A stretch of 64,000 nucleotides of DNA from Caenorhabditis remanei (taxonomy: Eukaryota; Nematoda; Chromadorea; Rhabditida; Rhabditidae), in contig NC_071329.1 of assembly GCF_010183535.1 (NCBI RefSeq), positions 5,332,001-5,396,000 on the forward strand, read 5' to 3'. A program made the translations under genes and the position numbers. The number at the start of each line of letters is the position of its first letter. Position 1 is the stretch's first letter. Under the pieces are notes generated by a model. It searched no databases and was not told where the DNA came from. It saw only the letters and a program-made list of their open reading frames with translations. Positions 1 to 9,899 of the stretch are shown in pieces.

Positions 1-1104
1 TGGACGCCTCTCACAAAACAAATAGACGTGAAAAAGAAGAGAGATGACCTCTCCACGCGTGGACGTCTCCTCTCCTCTTCTCTCATGGCAAACATTCATA
101 TACGCTCTTCGTTTTTGCAAAACCACCGGGCGTCGTGGCGGGCGTCTGTGAGTCAGCTTCTTGACGGTAGACAAGTGTGGATGGAGTGAAGGGAGGAGTC
201 CTGTGGGTGTTGTCGGCAACGGCGACCGAGCGTCCGCGCCAAGCGCTGCGTCGCCAGGGGTCACTCGTCGGAAGACGGCCGGTCCCGGGTGCATAAGGAG
301 TGGTGGATGGCTCAGGGCCGAAAGGCAGCAGGCAAAAGCCACCGCGCGGTGCAGTGGCCGGATAGCGCTTGCGAGTTGTCACTCTCCCACAGCCTCTCTG
401 ATACCTTCAGACCGCTTGTCATCTTTTGCCATTTTTCGAGATATAAATGGGCTTTGATTTTGCTGAAAATTCGTGCATACATACTTTCGGACATGAAGAA
501 TCCGTTTCTGTGATGAAAACTAGCAAAATGTGAAAATTAAGTGAGTTATGAATGAGCCCGCAAACTTCGAAAAGGTTTCAAAGGTTATCTCTTTTGAAGT
601 TTTCCACACATGTTTTTTTTCAATTCGGTCCTATTTCGTCCAGGGCGGGCAGCGAACATTCCGACATCGGTCATGCTGATTTTTTCAGTTTGCTGACAAT
701 TTAATGCTATTTTTAATGACACTGTTTTTTCCCAGAAAAATCGTGGAAATAAGACGAAAAATGAAAAAAAAAAGATAGAAAACTGTGTCAAAAATGTCAG
801 TAAACTGGAAAAATCAACATGATGGAAATCGGAATTCTAGAAACAAGATTATCACATTTCAAACTCACATTCTGAAAATCTTTGATAGCAAATTCCAATC
901 AAATATAGATACAATTTTCGGAGCCCAACAAATCAAGCCCAACAAATTCTAGATCAACCATTTTCGTGTACTACATCTTTTTTTGAGCATTCTGGTTTAT
1001 TCAGGAGAATTATAAATTATGTTGTAAGGTCAATTAAGATCACAAGAAAACAAGATAAATTCAAAATTAAGCACGAAAAAAAAGCACAGAAAAAAATTTT
1101 CAAC
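1..1104. other. Intergenic left edge with a GC-rich island
   Basis: No gene can be supported here. Positions about 120-410 are markedly richer in G and C than the surrounding AT-rich DNA and are open for 60-99 codons on both strands, which is what high GC content gives by chance. No domain, splice structure or family resemblance is visible. From about 480 to 1100 the sequence is ordinary AT-rich spacer with poly-A and poly-T runs. Confidence 0.5.
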
Positions 1105-1418
1105 TTATGTGCCCGTATCTCCATCTTCGACTCTCGCATCCCTCACCATCCTATCGATCTTCTCCATCAATAATCCTGCTTCAGCGATATCGTTACGAGC
1201 ATCCATCGCAATGTCATAGATGTGGATGTAGTGCTCCAGCCGGAAGTCCAAGTCATGAAGAAGGCGATATCCGAGTCTGGCCTGAAAACTATTTAGTCGT
1301 TCTATAATACACAGTCTCATGAATATAAACTCACATAATCAAGATTCTCTTCGGTCACAAGAAGTTTCAAGAATTGAAAAAGAATGCCATGCCGTCGTTG
1401 AGTTTCGATATCCGCCAT
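1105..1418 (-). CDS. Small two-exon orphan protein, 86 aa
   Basis: Two exons on the minus strand, 1418-1335 and 1281-1105, joined in phase 0 by a 53-bp intron with a GTGAGT donor and TTTTCAG acceptor. The product starts MADIETQRRHGILFQFLKLL, continues through a mostly helical, charged segment (motifs LLHDLDFRLEHYIHIYD and LLMEKIDRMVRDARVED) and ends at a TAA. No signal peptide or membrane segment is seen; the pattern of Leu/Ile and charged residues suggests an alpha-helical, possibly coiled-coil, small subunit. I do not recognise the family, and no function is assigned. The strict splice sites, unbroken phase and balanced codon use argue that it is a real gene. The start was chosen as the first ATG in frame with the second exon. 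Confidence 0.62.
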
Positions 1419-2985
1419 GTTGCCAATGAGAGAAATTTAAATTCTTCAGCATAGCTTCTGGCTGACTTAAAAGTACAATCATGACAATGAATTTGGGAGG
1501 GGCAGAGAGTGCATGTTCTGACAAAAGTACATTGTGATTTCACACTTATTCAAAAGTCCAAACATGACAATTATTCGATTTTGCAATTGTCTAGACGGCT
1601 CTAATTTTTTGAAATTAAAAGTGGATGACGTGGTTCATGAAAAGGTCGAAGAAACAGAAAAGACTAATTCAACAAAACAAAACGTGGATAGAAATTCAAA
1701 GAAAAAAAAACATATATATGAAAAAGAAGAGAAAATCTGGAGTTCCCTAAACGACGCATGTCCCGACATTATTGATTGCGAAAAGACGAGTGAAGCAATC
1801 ATTTGATTATTTTGAGTTCTGAAAATTATTTATATACTATTTTTCAATTCGTTCAGAAAACGCGTTCCGCGGAAATCCCCGAGAGAGCATTTTCTCGAAT
1901 CCGCCCTAATCACTTACTTTGAATTGTCATTTTGGTAGAATCCAAATTAATATTTTCTTCTTGAGAATCGAGCAAACCAAGAATATCAAAAGTTAAGACT
2001 CATATCTTCTCCACTTACAGCCAATGGCTTATTAACCTGAAATAGTGATATAAATTGTGGAAGGATGAAAGGGAGAACTCACTTGATTTGAATGGAATAA
2101 ATGGGGGATGGAAATGAATTTCTTTAGGGAGGAGAAAAGGAAGTGGAAAAAAATAAGGCATTCCAGAACATTCTATTGAATTCGGTTCACGGGGTAAGAG
2201 GGTTTCACGGGAGGTCATGCCAGAAGTGGTGAGAAATAAGAAAAAAAGAGCTTCGGGACGTTTCGAAACCGGGAAAGTTGACAACTGTGTCATTTTGAAA
2301 TCAGACGTTTCGAATCCATGACATTTTAAAACCGGACGTTTCGAAATCAAGACATTTTGAAACTGAACGTGTAGAAAATCTTTGAAAAATTCCTCATTCT
2401 TTACGTTTAGTTTCGAAATTTCACGGTTTTGAAATGCTTCGGTTCCCCCAGACTTGTCACGGGCCGTCCCGGCCCGCTCGGCCCGTTTTGAAATATGATT
2501 TGAAAATTTTTGTTTTTTTTTTTTTGAAAAAATATAGTTTTCGACTAAAACTTTAAAATTGAATCAAAATGTGAATATGTATGATAATTTACGCATTTTT
2601 ATTATATTTTTCCGAAAAATTTCAAAAAATTTCGGTAAAAAATTGGGCGCCCACTTTTGAATCCGGGCCGTGAGAAAGTTCGGTCCGGCCCAGGCCGATT
2701 TATAACAAGTCTGTGGTTCACAAACCTAGAAACGTCCCGGAGCCAAAAATATTGAAACACTGTGTATAGTGTCTCAAAACTCTTCGAAAATAGATTCAAA
2801 ACTTTAGTTTAACTTTAGTTTTACCCTAGAAAACCAACCGTAATCAAAGTGAGATCCGTATTTTGTATGAATTTCTTGCCTCGTGATTTGACTTTTCAAT
2901 TTTTAGTTGGAAAAATGAAAAAAAGTAAGTATAATGTGATTAGTAACAAGAATTGGGGGAAGAAAAACAACACTCTGGTTTTTAA
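1419..2985. other. Intergenic spacer with dispersed repeats
   Basis: No convincing gene. Positions about 2240-2440 repeat a short motif of the type GACGTTTCGAAACC / CATTTTGAAACC; the same motif family recurs at 61.5-62.3 kb inside the ion-channel gene. Positions about 2455-2700 hold an imperfect inverted pair of GGGCCG-rich segments around an AT-rich core, typical of a decayed MITE. Donor- and acceptor-like sites on the minus strand near 2090 and 2040 could be untranslated exons of the downstream small gene, but this cannot be shown. Confidence 0.45.
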
Positions 2986-5066
2986 TTAGTTCGTTTTGTT
3001 ACTTGATTTCCCGGAAACTGGAGCCACCGAAACACTGATGGGACCACCGAAATGATTTTTCACTAGTAATTTGCGAACTTCCGTATTGAAATAAAGGGTT
3101 AGCACACCGGGAACCATATGAATAGTTAGCCAGAAGAAAGTGCCCAGAAAGAATAATGGAATTCTATTGGAAGTGAATAAAGGGACAATGTAGAATGCTG
3201 GGATACTGATGATTAGATACAGCGCCTGACCGAATGACTGAAATTTTTAGATAGATTAGATTTCTGGTACCGGACAAAAAGGTATCAACTTTGGCCGTTT
3301 TCAGTGGAAAATGACCAATTTTGAGAGGGTGCCATAGGAATTCTGAATGTCACACCATGAACATTTTTATTGGATCATACAGATTAAGGGTAGAACTTTA
3401 TTTTTGTAGTTGACAACTTTTTTGTACGGACACTCCCTAGAAAGTTACATATCGACAAAGTAATTTCTCCCTCAAATTGACCAATTTCAGTGCAAAATAG
3501 TGCGATTTTTGAGCTGTCTTCTTAAAATGGCCATAACTCTCTGGGGAGCGTCCGTACGAAAAAGTTGTCAACTACAAAAATAGAGCTCTACGTTCAATCT
3601 ATATGATTCATTAAAAATGTTTATGATGTGACTATCAGAATTACTATGGTACACTCTCAAAGTTATTCATTTTCCACTGAAACCAGCCAAAGTTGATACC
3701 TTTTTGTCCGGTACTGTATATTCGGAAGTATGATGGTAAATCAACATTCTTCGAACGGATTCGGAATCTTTTACTGTGAAAACAATAAAATTTTAGCAAG
3801 AAAAGTGCGGCAGGGAATTGTGGGCGGAGCTTAGACGCTCGTAAAACTGCAACGTTTTCAACGAGCGGAAATGAACTACAAGAAAAAATCGTGTGTTAAT
3901 TGATTAAACATGCAAAATATACAATTATGTGTTCAAAATACACTTTTCTTGTCAAAACTTTGCTGTTTTCACAGTAGTTTTCCAACCATAGTTATCATTC
4001 TGGATTACTGTACACTATACCTGTTTCAAAAAGTCAATCTCCTTCTTCTGAATCTTTGTCACCCCCTGAGCACTTCTAATTCTTCTCACTTTCCCGATAG
4101 TTATCCCATCCACTACCACATTAAATACACAGATTCCCATTAGTTTTCCTGTATCCAGATACCACAAAAAGTCCTGACAAAGTTGCGTGTAGTGAAAGCC
4201 GAATAACTCTTCGATGTATAAGAGGCGGCAGGGTACTGAAAATAAGGGATAGAGTTTAGGAGAAATGAAGGGAAGGGGATAGAGTACAGATTTGGTAGAA
4301 TGTTATTATCTGAGCAAACGCAATGGAAAATGATATCAGGATCACGATGATCGTGTAGTTGCAACTGAAATTTCGTATTTCGGTATTCAGATTGGTGGAG
4401 TCAAGTCAACTCACGTGCACAATGTTTTGTAGACCAGAGGCGAAAATACCGCACAGAATCTATTGACAGTTATCACCACCGAAGTTTGTGCAGATACATT
4501 ATGAAATAATAACAGTAAAAATCCAACATGTTGGGACCTGTCGTCCTTCATAAATGTTATATCACTGAAAATCTTTGACATTTCTTGAAAACTTGAAAAA
4601 CTGGCTCCGGGACATTTCGCCACTAGACGCTTCGCCACCGATTTTCGGAAAACTTCTAAAGCTTTATGGGGAGGAAAACATATCACCTTAATCATCATAG
4701 TCAACGCATGCAAGTGATATGTTTTTCTCCCCATAAAGATTTGGAAGTTTTCCGAAATTCGGTGACGAAGCGTCTAGTGGCGAAATGTCCCGGAGCCAAA
4801 AAACTGACTTACAAAACCATTAGCGGAGTTACGTAAATTAAATTAACAAGGCAGATTAAGCCATCAAAGATCGCCTCATGTCCAGTAAGTATTGAGAAAG
4901 AGTGATTCGAGGCGCCGTTTGTCAAAATAACGAAACCTATCAAACCATTACAGACAGTGCCGATAATGGAGACCTGAAAGTTTTAAGCTTAAGATACGGT
5001 AGCTACAGTAACCACACGAGAACTCACCGGAAAAAGAGTCAAACCTAACCATTGAGAAAGTAACAT
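2986..5066 (-). CDS. Serpentine chemoreceptor, class srx-like (7TM GPCR), 297 aa
   Basis: Six exons on the minus strand: 5066-5028, 4973-4813, 4564-4415, 4364-4288, 4235-4021 and 3237-2986. Every junction keeps phase and the sum is 894 bp. The protein has seven hydrophobic segments. TM1 follows a 13-residue N-terminus (VSIIGTVCNGLIGFVIL). After TM3 comes an NRFCAVFSP motif (the DRY-like position in nematode receptors). The loop LPCRLLYIEELFGF precedes TM5, the motif KKEIDFLKQ precedes TM6, and FNTEVRKLL ends TM7. This pattern matches the Caenorhabditis srx family of about 300-residue candidate chemosensory receptors, which act in the plasma membrane of sensory neurons through G proteins. The ligand is unknown. 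Two introns contain palindromic elements. A broken paralogue lies just upstream, so this is the survivor of a small tandem cluster. Class srx rather than another sr class is my judgement from motifs. Confidence 0.82.
3268..3713. repeat. Palindromic MITE, family 1, in the last srx intron
   Basis: A 446-bp element whose ends are inverted repeats (TACCGGACAAAAAGGTATC at the left, its complement at the right). The complementary arms continue inward for about 100-150 bp and include the paired blocks around GTAGTTGACAACTTTTT and AAAAAGTTGTCAACTAC. Internal sequence recurs at 8743-9013 and 9250-9500. It lies wholly within the intron between the TM6 and TM7 exons of the receptor and does not touch the splice sites. 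No coding capacity, so it would depend on a transposase from elsewhere. Confidence 0.8.
4603..4797. repeat. Short hairpin element in srx intron 2
   Basis: The left arm (GGCTCCGGGACATTTCGCC, then the CACTAGACGCTTCG block) is mirrored at the right by CGAAGCGTCTAGTGGCG and CATTTCGCC-type sequence ending CGGAGCC. The arms also pair over GGAAAACTTC and the TTATGGGGAGGAAAACATAT block, leaving a short loop near 4700. Related ends (CATCCCGGAGCCAAAAA) are seen at 6650 and near 2735. It occupies almost the whole of the 248-bp intron. Confidence 0.78.
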
Positions 5067-5189
5067 TGTTCCAGAGAGAAATGGCTCGGCTGGAGAAGGA
5101 AGAAATGTGGAAAAACAACAAAGGCGCGTAATTGAAAAAAAATTTTGAAGTGTGGGAATTTATTAAAATTGTGTCGCGTATTCCTAGAC

Positions 5190-5885
5190 AGAAATCTAAT
5201 TTGAAAACAAAACGAGTTATTCCTAGATGTTTTGTACTTTTTAATCAAAAACTTCCTTATCTCCATATTAAAATAAAGAGTGAGCACATTGGTAGCAGAG
5301 TTGTCCGGAATCCGGATTCCGGAAATTACGGATTCCGAAATTCCGGGTTTTTTTGGTATTCCGGTTCCGGTTCCGGATTCCGGAAAATGAAAATGAAAAT
5401 TTTCATTCCGGTTCCGAATTCCGGATTCCGGAAAATGTAAAGGTTGTTTTAGTTTCCTTTTTTTCCGGAATCCAGAAGTTGAAACTTATAATTTTTTGAG
5501 TTTAAAAGACAACCATAGTACTTTTTCCGGTTTTAATCTTAAGAAGTAGTTTTAAACTTTATATATCATTAAAAACACTCGAATAAAAGACTTGCAAATT
5601 TATCGAATCATTTCGGAATCTGGATTCCGAAATTCCGGAATTCCGGGTTTTTTCGGCATTCCGATTCCGGATTCCGGATTTCGAAAATTTGATTCCGTTT
5701 CCGGATTCCGTATTCCGGAAAATGTAAAATCTCATTACGGATTCCGGAAACTGAAAAATGGCATTCCGTACAACTCTGCTCATTACACAGATGCTCAATG
5801 CTGTCGATGGAAATCCAGAAAACAAGGAATACAACAACACCGGAAAGATTCTGAACATGTTGGAATGAGAAAGTCAGATTGGACA
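5190..5885 (-). pseudogene. Remnant of a second srx receptor (last exon), interrupted by a MITE
   Basis: On the minus strand, 5885-5785 encodes a degraded version of the start of the last srx exon. After the 490-bp element at 5291-5780 the homology resumes at about 5290 with VLTLYFNMEIRKFLIKKY, which aligns with VLTLYFNTEVRKLLVKNH of the intact receptor. Joining across the insertion gives HLCN-VLTLYF, matching HMVPGVLTLYF in the paralogue, so the insertion split a once continuous exon. The upstream piece also needs a frame change near its acceptor, and no exons for TM1-TM5 are found upstream of 5885. It is therefore a broken gene and not a functional receptor. Confidence 0.75.
5291..5780. mobile_element. 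Non-autonomous inverted-repeat element (CCGGAATTCCGG-rich) with 4-bp target duplication
   Basis: The element has terminal inverted repeats of about 18 bp (AGCAGAGTTGTCCGGAAT at the left; complement of AGCAGAGTTGTACGGAAT at the right). It is packed with short self-complementary blocks such as ATTCCGGATTCCGG. A CATT direct repeat at 5287-5290 and 5781-5784 flanks it and looks like a target-site duplication. It has no open frame. It sits inside the last exon of the second srx gene and explains the break in it. Confidence 0.75.
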
Positions 5886-6913
5886 AGAAACTGATGAATT
5901 TTTTTTTTCGGAACAGGTTGAAATAAATTATGCATTTAAAATCTTTCTTTTTATTCGGAATTTTTGTTATGTGTGATTCAATAAAATTCTATAAGCCTGT
6001 ATACTCTTTTTATCTTTTTCAAAATTTAGATCCCCCTAATGTTATTAATGGAATGCTTGAGTTCCACAAGTCTTCTCGACCCAATCACTCGTTTGTTTAA
6101 TCTGCACACAGATCGATCAAAATCCTTTCATCAAGATAACTAAAGTGAAAAACATAATCTGTTTTTACGATCTACAATAGGATATGCAATTCGGGAAGAT
6201 GGCCTAGTTTTGTGTTCAACATCGTAGTCTTATTCCACCATCGAATCGAACCATTTGTTTTAACTCGATTGTAATAGAGATGAAACAAACGAGCTGATGG
6301 GGGAAAGAAATTTTTTTGGACAGAGGAAAGTTGTAACATGTCGGAAGTTTTATGGAACTGAACAAGTATGATAAATACATTTTTACTCCAGTTTATTTCA
6401 TGTTTTAGTTAATGTTTTAGTTAATGATTTGACAAAAGCAGACTAGCATCACATTTCATGATTTTAGCATCAGTTTTTTACAAAAACAAATCGAGGTCAC
6501 TTAACTTTTCATTCAAATTTTAAAACTGTTCCAGGGTCTATATTTGTCATTACTCTCATCCTTTGAGAGGTGCGCTCTGAGAGATGCAATGCGGAGTGTG
6601 GGCCCACGTAAAACAGAAATAGCATATTTCCAAATTGTCTGGTTTTGAAACATCCCGGAGCCAAAAAATATGGAAATAGTGCCTGACAGAGAGATATAAA
6701 GAATGTGACGATTGGGAACCAAGACGTTTTAAAACTGGAACATGTTGGTTTTAAACAAGACTTGTTTCCTATTGTCTATGTTATAACAATTTCACCGCAG
6801 TATATCTGACAAATCGTGTCGACACCAAAACTTCCAGATTTCAAAGATTTTCAGAGACGAAAAATGTGTTGCATGTGTCAATGATATATCTGATTTTTAC
6901 AATTGCTTTCCTG
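5886..6913. other. Intergenic spacer, nothing coding seen
   Basis: About 1 kb of AT-rich DNA. I see no exon with family resemblance. A fragment at 6520-6720 ends with the CATCCCGGAGCCAAAAA motif also found at the edge of the hairpin in srx intron 2, so it is probably repeat-derived. Confidence 0.4.
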
Positions 6914-7169
6914 CAGTCTGGGGGCAAAATGAGATGGGAGATTGTCTTCTGGCCATGGGCGTCACGCCTCCTCAGAAGAGCGCGCACCACTTTTTTGGGT
7001 TTAAGGCCTGTGCACTCCTAGAGTTTTCCCAGGACCCTAGGCGTAGTGTATATGACCCTAAAAAGTGGTGCGCGCTCTTCTCAGGAGGCGTGACGCAGAG
7101 GAGGCAGATGCGTATCCACTTGATGTAAGCGATAGAGGATCTCCCATCTCATTCTGCCTTCCCAGACTG
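6914..7169. repeat. Hairpin MITE with CAGTCTGGG ends
   Basis: The ends are inverted repeats: CAGTCTGGG followed by a GAATGAGATGGGAGA-like block at the left, and its complement finishing CCCAGACTG at the right. A second, longer pair lies inside: GGGCGTCACGCCTCCTCAG at 6958-6976 onward against its complement at about 7053-7094, with GCGCGCACCACTTTTT in both arms. The central 60-70 bp forms the loop. Confidence 0.82.
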
Positions 7170-7271
7170 CCTACTGTATGGCTGGTCACCCCTCTTCCTG
7201 CTGATTTTCTTTGAATCCTAATTTCACCCTGCCTTTTCCCTGATTTCCGTCTCCTACTGCTAGTGATTGTG

Positions 7272-7980
7272 ATGGATTGCCAAATAGATTTCAAACATCC
7301 GAACGTAAGTTTCAGTTTTTGTTATTTATCATGAAGTCTCAATTTTTAGATTTTCAAATTTAACGACCTTTTAGAAAACAGTTTGAAAATTTATTTAATC
7401 CTAAATGTTTTCAAAAAATTGAATGTTCCAGAAAAAATGAACCCAACTCCAATGAGTAAAATCGAGCGACAAGGATTTGGTCATGGACTATTGAAAAACA
7501 AATTGCCAAAGATCTCCTGCATTTTGAGGGACGCTATGGATTCTCGGAAGAAAAGGGACGTAAGATTTTCAATCTCATCAATGCCCACAATGAAGGAATC
7601 GTTGTATAAAGTTGTGGAGGCTGTGTTGATGTCGAATTCGGATATACCCTTCGTGAAGAAGCACAAAAAGTCGACCACCAATTCACCTACGTCGAGTTCC
7701 AGCACCGTGATATTATCATACACGAAACCCATCATTTTCATGAAGTAATGGATCGGATAAGAGGAACACTGCGACATCCATCACCATGACCCGTCTACCT
7801 CGACACGTCTTCTTATTCAGGACGATTAGTGCCTCCAAAAAACAGCTGGAGGACATCCAATGGGAGATTAATAACCTCGGACGAAAGGTTTTGATTTTTG
7901 GTAAGGAGGACTCCCTTCTCAGTGAAGAATGCGACAAAGGAAATCTCCAACCTATGTCTCACGGTCCCCAAAACGTGTAA
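7272..7980 (+). pseudogene. Frameshifted remnant of an unrecognised nematode gene
   Basis: A coding-like trace with several frame breaks. It can begin at ATG 7272 (MDCQIDFKHPN), with a GTAAGT donor at 7305 and an acceptor at 7349, and continues IFKFNDLLEN to about QGFGHG near 7490. The protein-like sequence then moves to another frame (IEKQIAKDLLHFEGRYGFSE, then KGRKIFNLINAHNEGIVV). It shifts again over about 25 bases, then returns to read EFGYTLREEAQKVDHQFTYV and HETHHFHEVMDRIRG. A last coding-like block (KKQLEDIQWEINNLGRK) lies in a third frame at 7837-7890. At least three shifts with conserved-looking peptide on both sides indicate decay of a once intact gene. I do not recognise the family. 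Confidence 0.55.
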
Positions 7981-8742
7981 AAGTAGAGGAATTCAACTTC
8001 AACTATGATAAATAATCTCGGGAATTACTTACCTATATGCTAGATGTATTTACTTGTCCTCTTACTTCAATTTTCTGCTAAATTTGTTTAAATAAATTTT
8101 AGTTGGTGGTACAAAACTGTTACTTTCTTTCAGGTAAAACACAAATTAATGAAAAACGCTTGGTGAAAAATTTTCAAAAAAAAAGAACTCCAACTCCTGA
8201 ATAATTTAAAGAACTTTAAGGAGAAGGCATTCGTGGATGACCACGATGACCACGAGTGTGGTCTGTCCCATGTGGCTCCAACTCCTGTCCCTAATTAATT
8301 CAAAAAAAAAGAGAGCCATATGTTTAATCACATATTGTCTGTGGGCGTGTACAATTTACTGTCATCAATTTGATTTCTCATTGAGATAAGTGATAGGTGT
8401 CAGCGTTTGAGATAGAGAATAACAAAAAGAACACATGCCGACTCATCACATTCATAGTTAATTAATCTTTTGTGTGCACACCTGTCGACACGACCTCAAT
8501 TGGCATATTCATGTACCAATTAGTGCATTAACGGTTCTCTGGGAAAAATATTCAACATTTCCTACTCGTTACCTAAGAGTTGTCAAATTGAAATTCTCCA
8601 CCAAGAAACCGAAGTCAACCCTCTGATGAAGATAATTATGGTTGGGGAAGTCAATAACATATACAGTAACCCAATTTTGATACCACTTACCCATTTTCGA
8701 GTCTCCCTTTGCGTGATTGGTATCTCTCCTCTTCGGTGTTAC
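7981..8742. other. Intergenic spacer
   Basis: No gene supported. AT-rich sequence with a short run of repeated CACGATGACCACGA at 8238-8258. Nothing with splice structure or family resemblance. Confidence 0.4.
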
Positions 8743-9013
8743 ATATCGTCAGTGTAATTTCTCCCTCAAATCGACTCTTTTCAGTGCAAAATAGTGCGAT
8801 TTTTGAGCTGTCTTCTTAAAATGGCCATAACTCTCTAGGGAGTGTCCGTACAAAAAAGTTGTCAACTACAAAAATGGAGCTCTACTTTTGATCTATAAGA
8901 TTCATTAAAAATGTACTTGATGGGACAATCAGTGTTACCATGACACACTCTCAAAGTTGGCCGATTTCAACTGGAAAAACCACAACTTAATATACTTATG
9001 AGCGGTACTGTAT
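8743..9013. repeat. Partial copy of MITE family 1
   Basis: The block from TAATTTCTCCCTCAAAT through GTGCGATTTTTGAGCTGTC, ATGGCCATAACTCTCTAGG and GTTGTCAACTACAAAAATG repeats 3450-3600 of the element in the srx intron with small differences. It ends in GCGGTACTGTATATCG, resembling the right terminus of that copy. The left arm is diverged or missing, so this is a truncated copy. Confidence 0.7.
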
Positions 9014-9076
9014 ATCGTCAGATTACGCAGCGTTCTTAAAGTAATGATGACGTTACAAATGTGAAAATGAATGTAC

Positions 9077-9675
9077 CCATTCAGACTGACTATGGAAGGT
9101 CCCAAAATAGAAATAACGCTGAGATAAGAGTAGTGTGAATGGCATATTTATGAGTATCCCAAATGAGATCTATGCTTTACTGTGATACTTGCGGAATTCA
9201 GTTGAAAATGAGATACTTTGAACACATGCCACAACGTTACTGATTCTCTCATAAACTCGACTGTAGATTATGTTTGTAGATCAAGTCTAGAACTCCATTT
9301 TTGGAGTTGAATACTTTTTTCTACGGTCTTTTTTTAGAGAGTTATAGTCATTTTAAGGGGACAGTTCAAAAATCACTCTTTTTTGCACTGAAATGGGACT
9401 TTGTTGATATGTAACTAGCTAGGGACCGCCCGTACAAAAAAGTTGTCAACTACAACAATAGAGTTCTAGACTTGATCTACAAACATAATCTAAAATTGAG
9501 TTCATGGGACAATCATGAACCCTGTTACACGTTCTCAAAGTTGCTCATTTTCACCTGAAGTGACCCAGATATTGTAAATCTCATATGGGATAACCATAAA
9601 TCTGTCATTCCCACTACTCTTATCGCAGTGTCTTTTCTATCTTGGGACCTCCCACAGTCAGTGGGAATGCGTATA
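9077..9675. repeat. Palindromic MITE sharing its core with family 1
   Basis: The outer arms pair over GACTGACTATGGAAGGTCCC at about 9088-9107 and GGGACCTCCCACAGTCAGT at about 9644-9662. Further pairs are GATAAGAGTAGTG with CACTACTCTTATC, and GTAGATCAAGTCTAGAACTC with its complement near 9450. The core again contains GTTGTCAACTAC and TTTTTTGCACTGAAATGGGA. About 600 bp with no open frame; a diverged relative of the element at 3268. Confidence 0.75.
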
Positions 9676-9899
9676 TGACATATATGTGAAGATCGGGAGC
9701 AATGTTTCTTGCGTCGCGGTCGCGTCACGGCTAACTGAAGGGGGGGATCTCTCACCAATAGTCAGTCAACTCTCATTTTCCACTTCCCGTTTGGTGACCA
9801 TTTTCTTCTCTCTCTCTCTCTTGAAATTCCTGCGTTATCTGTCTAGATTCTTACTGTACTGGTTTTTAGATTTCATTCTTCTTTGCTCACAAAGCAACA

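Noticed and set aside
83..457. Overlapping open frames of 60-99 codons on both strands in the GC-rich island
   Set aside because: GC-rich DNA has few stops by chance; both strands are open and neither translation resembles a protein family.
1534..1806. 90-codon plus-strand open frame
   Set aside because: Lys/Glu-rich low-complexity translation from A-rich DNA, no splice sites, no family resemblance; I judged it chance.
2015..2350. 111-codon minus-strand open frame
   Set aside because: Much of it (VLKCHGFETSDFKMTQ and similar) is translation of the GTTTCGAAAC repeat family also found at 61.5-62.3 kb. Donor- and acceptor-like sites near 2040-2090 were noted but no coherent exon chain could be built.
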